A stretch of DNA of 9,166 bases from contig URNK01000066.1 of assembly GCA_900549195.1 (NCBI GenBank), positions 1 to 9,166 on the forward strand, read 5' to 3'. Shown piece by piece: positions 5,473 through 9,166 of this stretch. The position numbers were made by a program, and so were the translations under genes. Source of the stretch: an uncultured Collinsella sp. GTDB taxonomy: Bacteria; Actinomycetota; Coriobacteriia; Coriobacteriales; Coriobacteriaceae. The notes under the pieces are model-generated. The model was not told the DNA's origin. It did no database searches and worked only from the letters and a program-made list of their open reading frames with translations. The stretch's first letter is position 1. Each line of letters opens with the position of its first letter.

Positions 5473-6924
5473 ATGGCGGACAAGAACGCAGAAGTTGCAG
5501 TCGAGGATAACGGCGGTATGAAGAAAACGCTTTCGCTCTGGAACTTCTTCACCATCGGTTTCGGTGCCATCATCGGTACCGGTTGGGTTCTGCAGGTCGG
5601 CGACTGGATGGTCGTGGGCGGCGGTCCCGTTCCCGCTATGATCGCATTCCTCTTGGGTGCAATCTTCCTCGTGCCCGTCGGAGCTGTTTTCGGTGAGCTC
5701 ACGGCTGCTATCCCCATCTCGGGCGGCATCGTCGAGTATGTCGATCGTAGCTTTGGCCGTACGCTGAGCTACATCACCGGATGGCTTTTGGCTCTGGGCA
5801 ACGGTATCCTGTGCCCGTGGGAGGCCATCGCCATTTCGACCCTCGTGTCCGAGATGTTCGGCAGCCTGCCTGGTCTTGAGTGGCTGCGCGCCGTCAAGCT
5901 CTACACCATCCTGGGCGCCGACGTTTACCTGTTCCCGACGCTGATCGCGCTCGGCTTCGCAGCCTACGTCATCTTCCTCAACTTCCGCGGCGCCAGCTCG
6001 GCCGCCAAGCTCCAGGCCTTCCTGACCAAGGCTCTGCTCTGCGGCATGCTGCTCGCCATGGGCGTCTCGCTGTTCACCGGCTCGCCGGACAATGCCATGC
6101 CCGTGTTCTCCCAGGTCACCGGCGCTGGCGGCGGCAAGGCCGCTACCGAGGGCGCCAGCCTGTTCGCCGGCATCGTGTCGGTCCTGGTTCTGACCCCGTT
6201 CTTCTACGCCGGTTTCGACACCATTCCTCAGCAGGCTGAGGAAGCAGCCGAAGGCCTCAACTGGAACAAGTTCGGCAAGATCATCTCCCTGGCCCTGCTG
6301 GCCGCCGGCGGCTTCTACATGGTCTGCATCTACTCGTTCGGCACCATCCTCGACTGGCATGAGTTTGTTAAGAGCCCGGTTCCCGCGCTTGCCTGCCTCA
6401 AGGGTATCAACATGCTCCTGTACCTGGCCATGCTCGTCATCGCCACGCTTGGACCCATGGGCCCGATGAACTCCTTCTACGGCGCCACGAGCCGCATCAT
6501 GCTCGCCATGGGCCGCAAGGGCCAACTGCCCGAGAAGTTCGCCGAGGTCGACCCCAAGTCCGGCGCTCCCAAGCTCGCCTGCGTCGTTCTGGGCGTTATC
6601 ACCGTCATCGGTCCGTTCCTGGGCAAGAACATGCTCATCCCTCTGACCAACGTGTCGGCTCTCGCCTTCATCTTCTCCTGCGGTATGGTCGCCCTCGCCT
6701 GCCTGCGCATGCGCTTCACCGAGCCCGACCTGCCTCGTCCCTATGAGGTGCCCGGCGGCAAGTTTGGCATCGGCCTCGCTATCGCTGCCTGCGCCATCAT
6801 CATCGGCCTGCTCGTGATTCCGTTCTCTCCCGCCTCCCTCAACATGGTGGAGTGGAGCATCGTGATCGGCTGGTTGGCTATTGGCCTGGCCCTCATGGCT
6901 TTCACCAATTCCCGCAAAAAGTAA
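5473..6924 (+). CDS. APC-superfamily amino acid/amine permease
   Basis: The protein has 483 residues, normal for a 12-helix amino acid-polyamine-organocation transporter in the cytoplasmic membrane. The first helix carries the family substrate-binding motif GFGAIIGTGW (29-38), followed by hydrophobic segments near 53-75, 97-122, 150-170, 185-201, 230-248, 268-292, 311-330, 367-385, 390-411, 431-451 and 460-477. FDTIPQQAEEA (248-258) fits the conserved loop after helix 6. The ATG at 5473 is chosen over an in-frame ATG at 5434 because AGGAGG lies 6 nt upstream. Substrate cannot be read from sequence; amino acids, amines or short cyclic amides are all possible. The neighbouring amidohydrolase on the same strand, 132 nt downstream, suggests import of a compound that this enzyme then cleaves. 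Codons are strongly biased, suggesting abundant expression. Confidence 0.93.
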   Translation: MADKNAEVAVEDNGGMKKTLSLWNFFTIGFGAIIGTGWVLQVGDWMVVGGGPVPAMIAFLLGAIFLVPVGAVFGELTAAIPISGGIVEYVDRSFGRTLSYITGWLLALGNGILCPWEAIAISTLVSEMFGSLPGLEWLRAVKLYTILGADVYLFPTLIALGFAAYVIFLNFRGASSAAKLQAFLTKALLCGMLLAMGVSLFTGSPDNAMPVFSQVTGAGGGKAATEGASLFAGIVSVLVLTPFFYAGFDTIPQQAEEAAEGLNWNKFGKIISLALLAAGGFYMVCIYSFGTILDWHEFVKSPVPALACLKGINMLLYLAMLVIATLGPMGPMNSFYGATSRIMLAMGRKGQLPEKFAEVDPKSGAPKLACVVLGVITVIGPFLGKNMLIPLTNVSALAFIFSCGMVALACLRMRFTEPDLPRPYEVPGGKFGIGLAIAACAIIIGLLVIPFSPASLNMVEWSIVIGWLAIGLALMAFTNSRKK

Positions 6925-6937
6925 CGCCTAGCCGGGG

Positions 6938-6980
6938 CGGATCGGGTGCGCGGGACCCTCTCTCCCGCGCACCGAATCCG
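6938..6980 (+). other. Intergenic hairpin between permease and amidohydrolase, no U-tract
   Basis: GGTGCGCGGG (6945-6954) pairs perfectly with CCCGCGCACC (6964-6973). After a 2-nt mismatch the stem continues as CGGAT (6938-6942) with ATCCG (6976-6980). ATCACTTGG rather than a T-run follows, so full termination is not expected. It may stabilise the permease mRNA or set the ratio of the two products. Confidence 0.6.
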
Positions 6981-7034
6981 GCATCACTTGGGTAGCTTTG
7001 TGAGGCCGCGACCCAACACGGCTTCGCCCACATA

Positions 7035-7046
7035 TATGGATCCATA
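7035..7046. promoter_or_regulatory. 12-nt palindrome TATGGATCCATA next to the amidohydrolase RBS
   Basis: TATGGATCCATA is perfectly self-complementary and its last base abuts or overlaps AAGGAGG (7046-7052), the Shine-Dalgarno site of the amidohydrolase. It could be an operator or a small hairpin affecting translation. It is short, so chance is possible. Confidence 0.3.
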
Positions 7047-7056
7047 AGGAGGAACC

Positions 7057-8334
7057 ATGTCCACTAAGTATGCAATCGTTGGCGGCAAGCTCATCGACGG
7101 TACCGGTGCCGAGCCGGTCGAGAACTCCCTCGTTCTCGTCGACGACAACGGCAAGATCGAGTACGCTGGCACTATGCAGGACCTTCCCGAGGGCGTTGAG
7201 GTTATCGACGCCGCCGGCAAGACCGTCCTTCCCGGCCTGATCGACACCCACCTGCACTTCTCGGGCAACCTGACCGACGATGACACCGATTGGGTCATGC
7301 AGCCGCTCCTCGAGAAGCAGGCCGTCGCCGTCAAGCAGGCCTACGACTGCCTTACCCACGGCCTCACCACCGTCTGCGAAATCGGCCGCTTTGGTATCCA
7401 GATCCGTGACTGCATCGACAAGGGCGTCTTTAAGGGCCCGCGCGTTCTGGCCACCGGCCTCGGTTTCTGCCGCGTTGCCGGCCACGGTGACTCCCACCAC
7501 TGCACCCAGGAGCTCAACAAGGAATCCCATCCCTGGGGCGACCAGGTCGACGGTCCTTGGGATCTGCGCAAGGCCGTCCGTCGTCGCCTGCGCGAGAACC
7601 CCGATGCCATCAAGATCTGGGCTACCGGTGGCGGCATCTGGCGCTGGGACTCCGGTCGCGACCAGCACTATTGCTCCGAGGAGATCCAGGCCGTGGTCGA
7701 AGAGGCAAAGATGGTCGGCATCCCCGTGTGGAGCCACTGCTACAACAACCACGCCGCTGCCTACGATTCCGTTCGCTTTGGCTGCGAGCAGCTGATTCAC
7801 GGCTTTGATATCGATGAGCGCACCATGGACCTCATGGCCGAGCAGGGCACCTTCTTCACCCCGACGATCGCCTTCCTGCCCACCTGGTACGCCACCTATC
7901 CGCCCGTCTACGTCCCCGAGCTGCACGACAAGTACGAGGGCACCCTGGTCGAGAAGGAGCTGCAGCGCAACTACGACTGCCTGCGCGAGGCCAAGAAGCG
8001 CGGCGTCGTCATGACAATCGGCTCCGACTCCTTCTCCTTCGTCACCCCGTACGGCACCTGCTCCATCGAGGAGATGTACGAGTTCGTCGACAAGATCGGC
8101 TTCACCCCGGTCGAGACCATCACCTGCGCCACCCTCAACGGTGCCAAGATGTGCCACATCGAGGACGAGACCGGTTCCATCGAGGCCGGCAAGTGTGCCG
8201 ATCTGCTGGTCGTCAGCGGTGACGTCGCCGCCGACATCCACGTGCTCAACACCGACAACATGGACGTCATCATGAAGGACGGCTGGATTGTCGAGGCTGG
8301 CACCTTTGGCGAGGCCAACAAATACAGCGCCTAA
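7057..8334 (+). CDS. Metal-dependent amidohydrolase (imidazolonepropionase/prolidase-like group)
   Basis: The protein has 425 residues, a usual length for the amidohydrolase superfamily TIM barrel, and has no signal peptide. It starts with the small beta domain (AIVGGKLIDGTGAEP, 6-20), then DTHLHF with metal ligands His65 and His67, IKIWATGGG with Lys186 as the probable bridging (carboxylated) lysine, WSHCYNN with His227, QLIHGFD with His248, IGSDS with Asp324, and the closing GSIEAGKCADLLVV (373-386). This ligand set points to a binuclear hydrolase acting on an amide, peptide or cyclic amide bond. Related enzymes act on acyl-amino acids or X-Pro/X-Lys/X-Arg dipeptides, but the substrate here is not determined. 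An unusual His/Cys-rich loop, GHGDSHHCTQ (142-151), may shape the pocket. AAGGAGG lies 4 nt before the ATG. It is probably co-transcribed with the permease upstream and ends at the 8393 terminator. Confidence 0.9.
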   Translation: MSTKYAIVGGKLIDGTGAEPVENSLVLVDDNGKIEYAGTMQDLPEGVEVIDAAGKTVLPGLIDTHLHFSGNLTDDDTDWVMQPLLEKQAVAVKQAYDCLTHGLTTVCEIGRFGIQIRDCIDKGVFKGPRVLATGLGFCRVAGHGDSHHCTQELNKESHPWGDQVDGPWDLRKAVRRRLRENPDAIKIWATGGGIWRWDSGRDQHYCSEEIQAVVEEAKMVGIPVWSHCYNNHAAAYDSVRFGCEQLIHGFDIDERTMDLMAEQGTFFTPTIAFLPTWYATYPPVYVPELHDKYEGTLVEKELQRNYDCLREAKKRGVVMTIGSDSFSFVTPYGTCSIEEMYEFVDKIGFTPVETITCATLNGAKMCHIEDETGSIEAGKCADLLVVSGDVAADIHVLNTDNMDVIMKDGWIVEAGTFGEANKYSA

Positions 8335-8375
8335 GATACCGTTTGTCGATGGCTGGATGTAAAACACAGTATTTG

Positions 8376-8390
8376 ATTGCATAATGCAAT
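8376..8390. promoter_or_regulatory. Perfect dyad ATTGCAT-A-ATGCAAT
   Basis: Seven-nt perfect inverted arms surround one base, 42 nt after the amidohydrolase stop and just before its terminator. The dyad includes CATAAT, a 5/6 match to a plus-strand -10 hexamer; the hexamer 17 nt upstream (TGTAAA) is a weak -35. It may be an operator over a promoter for the sensor kinase gene. This is inferred from symmetry. Confidence 0.45.
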
Positions 8391-8392
8391 GG

Positions 8393-8416
8393 AGAGGGTC
8401 GCTTGCGGCCCTCTTT
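8393..8416 (+). terminator. Terminator after the amidohydrolase
   Basis: AGAGGGTCGC (8393-8402) pairs with GCGGCCCTCT (8405-8414) with one T-G pair, and TTTATTG follows. The TT apex means the top pairs probably open into a larger loop. It lies 58 nt after the amidohydrolase stop and 29 nt before the next start. Confidence 0.8.
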
Positions 8417-8440
8417 ATTGCTATGGGTGCGATAGATAAA

Positions 8441-8445
8441 AGGGG
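8441..8445 (+). promoter_or_regulatory. Ribosome binding site that questions the sensor kinase start
   Basis: AGGGG directly touches the ATG at 8446, leaving no spacer, but lies 6 nt before an in-frame TTG at 8452. Spacing favours TTG as the real start, shortening the protein by two residues. Confidence 0.55.
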
Positions 8446-9166
8446 ATGACGTTGGATTTAAACAGGCTGATTCTGGGCAAGAGCTACAACTCTACCAAGG
8501 TCTTTCGTACGGCCCAACATGTGGTCCAGGCCATCCTGCTCGGTATTGTCGTTCCGGCGCTTATCCTGCTGCTTATCTGGGATTTAACCGATAATCCCAA
8601 TCCCGTTCCGGGCGTCGTGGTCATTGCCGGCATGGTCATGCTGTGCTTCTTCTTCTCGTATGTCTTTGTGGTCCCCGATGACCTCACATCGAGCGCAACC
8701 GACCGTACGCTTGCCATCGCATCAAAAATATTCGCCTACACGTCGCGCGGCCTTACGCCCGAAGCGGCCCTGGGCGCCTCTAAAATCATCCTGTCCGAGA
8801 CCATTGCCTCTGCCATCTGCTTTACCGACGGCAAGCAGGTACTGGCAAGCTGGGGCGAGGACTCGGCAAAGTGCCCTGCCGGCACCCCGGTTGTGCTCAA
8901 GACCACACTCAACGTGATTGAGACGGGCGAGCAGAGCGTGTTTTCGCGTGACGCCTCCAATGAGACGGGCGGCTATTTTCCCCGCCTGCGCGCCGGCATT
9001 GTCGCGCCGCTTACCGTGCGCGGGCATTGCGTGGGCACACTCGAGCTGTATTACCCCCGCCTGAGCAGCATCGATATGCGCCAGACGGCCCTTGCCTCGG
9101 GTTTTGCCGACCTCATTTCCACTCAGCTCGCCAGCTTTGAGCTCGAGCGCCAGGACGAGCTCACGG
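8446..9166 (+). CDS. LytS-like sensor histidine kinase, N-terminal part (3' truncated by window)
   Basis: The frame stays open from the ATG at 8446 (or TTG at 8452) to the window end, giving 240 residues. Two hydrophobic segments, about 27-46 and 55-76, anchor it in the membrane with almost no extracytoplasmic loop. A GAF-type domain of the LytS/YhcK kind follows (about 102-225): GLTPEAALGASKIILSETIA, then AICFTDGKQVLASWGED, VLKTTLNVIETGE, and APLTVRGHCVGTLELYY. The segment FADLISTQLASFELERQDEL (220-239) fits the LytS linker that normally leads into the QINPHFLFN histidine kinase domain, which would lie beyond the window. It therefore probably senses a signal at or inside the membrane and phosphorylates a LytTR-type regulator encoded downstream. 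Unlike classical LytS it lacks the five-helix 5TM-LYT sensor. Codon use is less biased than in the amidohydrolase. The kinase call depends on sequence not seen here. Confidence 0.75.
   Translation, partial: MTLDLNRLILGKSYNSTKVFRTAQHVVQAILLGIVVPALILLLIWDLTDNPNPVPGVVVIAGMVMLCFFFSYVFVVPDDLTSSATDRTLAIASKIFAYTSRGLTPEAALGASKIILSETIASAICFTDGKQVLASWGEDSAKCPAGTPVVLKTTLNVIETGEQSVFSRDASNETGGYFPRLRAGIVAPLTVRGHCVGTLELYYPRLSSIDMRQTALASGFADLISTQLASFELERQDELT

Noticed and set aside
5440..6525. 361-codon minus-strand frame antisense to the permease
   Set aside because: It is rich in Gly, Glu, Asp and His from complementing hydrophobic codons, with no recognisable domain; a shadow of the permease.
6928..8382. 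484-codon open frame on the minus strand, antisense to the amidohydrolase
   Set aside because: It mirrors a gene with strong C-ending codon bias, which removes antisense stops. The translation is low-complexity (Gly, Val, Asp, Leu) with no family pattern, while the plus strand has a clear amidohydrolase.

Overview
The window looks like chromosomal DNA of an anaerobic, GC-rich actinobacterium, most likely a Coriobacteriia gut bacterium such as Collinsella. This is inferred from the pyruvate:ferredoxin oxidoreductase, the strong C/G-ending codon bias, clear Shine-Dalgarno sites and the mix of gene families; no 16S or other decisive marker is present.

Layout. Bases 2-862 are the 3' end of a NifJ-type pyruvate:ferredoxin oxidoreductase, followed by a terminator nested inside a ~125-nt near-palindrome (873-997). 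Bases 1000-1280 are non-coding and carry a duplicated ~70-nt unit with a REP-like hairpin in each copy, then a terminator facing the minus strand. A two-gene minus-strand operon follows: a DUF3830-like protein (1808-2224) and an unrecognised helical protein (1281-1805). A 600-nt intergenic region (2225-2826) holds two perfect dyads, an AT-rich stretch and a hairpin just upstream of carbamate kinase (2827-3789, plus). After its terminator there is a ~185-bp non-coding element with inverted-repeat ends (3897-4081). One tip of this element supplies the stop codon of a minus-strand, membrane-anchored C39/papain-like protein (4078-5112). A 360-nt divergent region leads to an APC-family permease (5473-6924), then an amidohydrolase (7057-8334), a terminator, and the start of a LytS-like sensor kinase (8446 to the window end).

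How the genes may work together. The permease and the amidohydrolase face the same way with 132 nt between them and no U-tract terminator, so they probably form one uptake-plus-hydrolysis unit whose substrate cannot be read from sequence. Carbamate kinase turns carbamoyl phosphate plus ADP into ATP, CO2 and ammonia, yet no arginine deiminase or carbamoyltransferase gene is visible here; a link to the permease/amidohydrolase pair is only a hypothesis. NifJ, carbamate kinase, permease and amidohydrolase all use strongly biased codons, suggesting high expression and a role in core fermentative catabolism. The DUF3830 operon and the C39-like gene use less biased codons.

The less expected parts are non-coding: the 3897-4081 element, the nifJ 3' near-palindrome, the duplicated REP-like unit, and a dyad plus terminator between the amidohydrolase and the sensor kinase gene. 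I do not see a defence system, CRISPR array, tRNA, rRNA or complete transposase gene.
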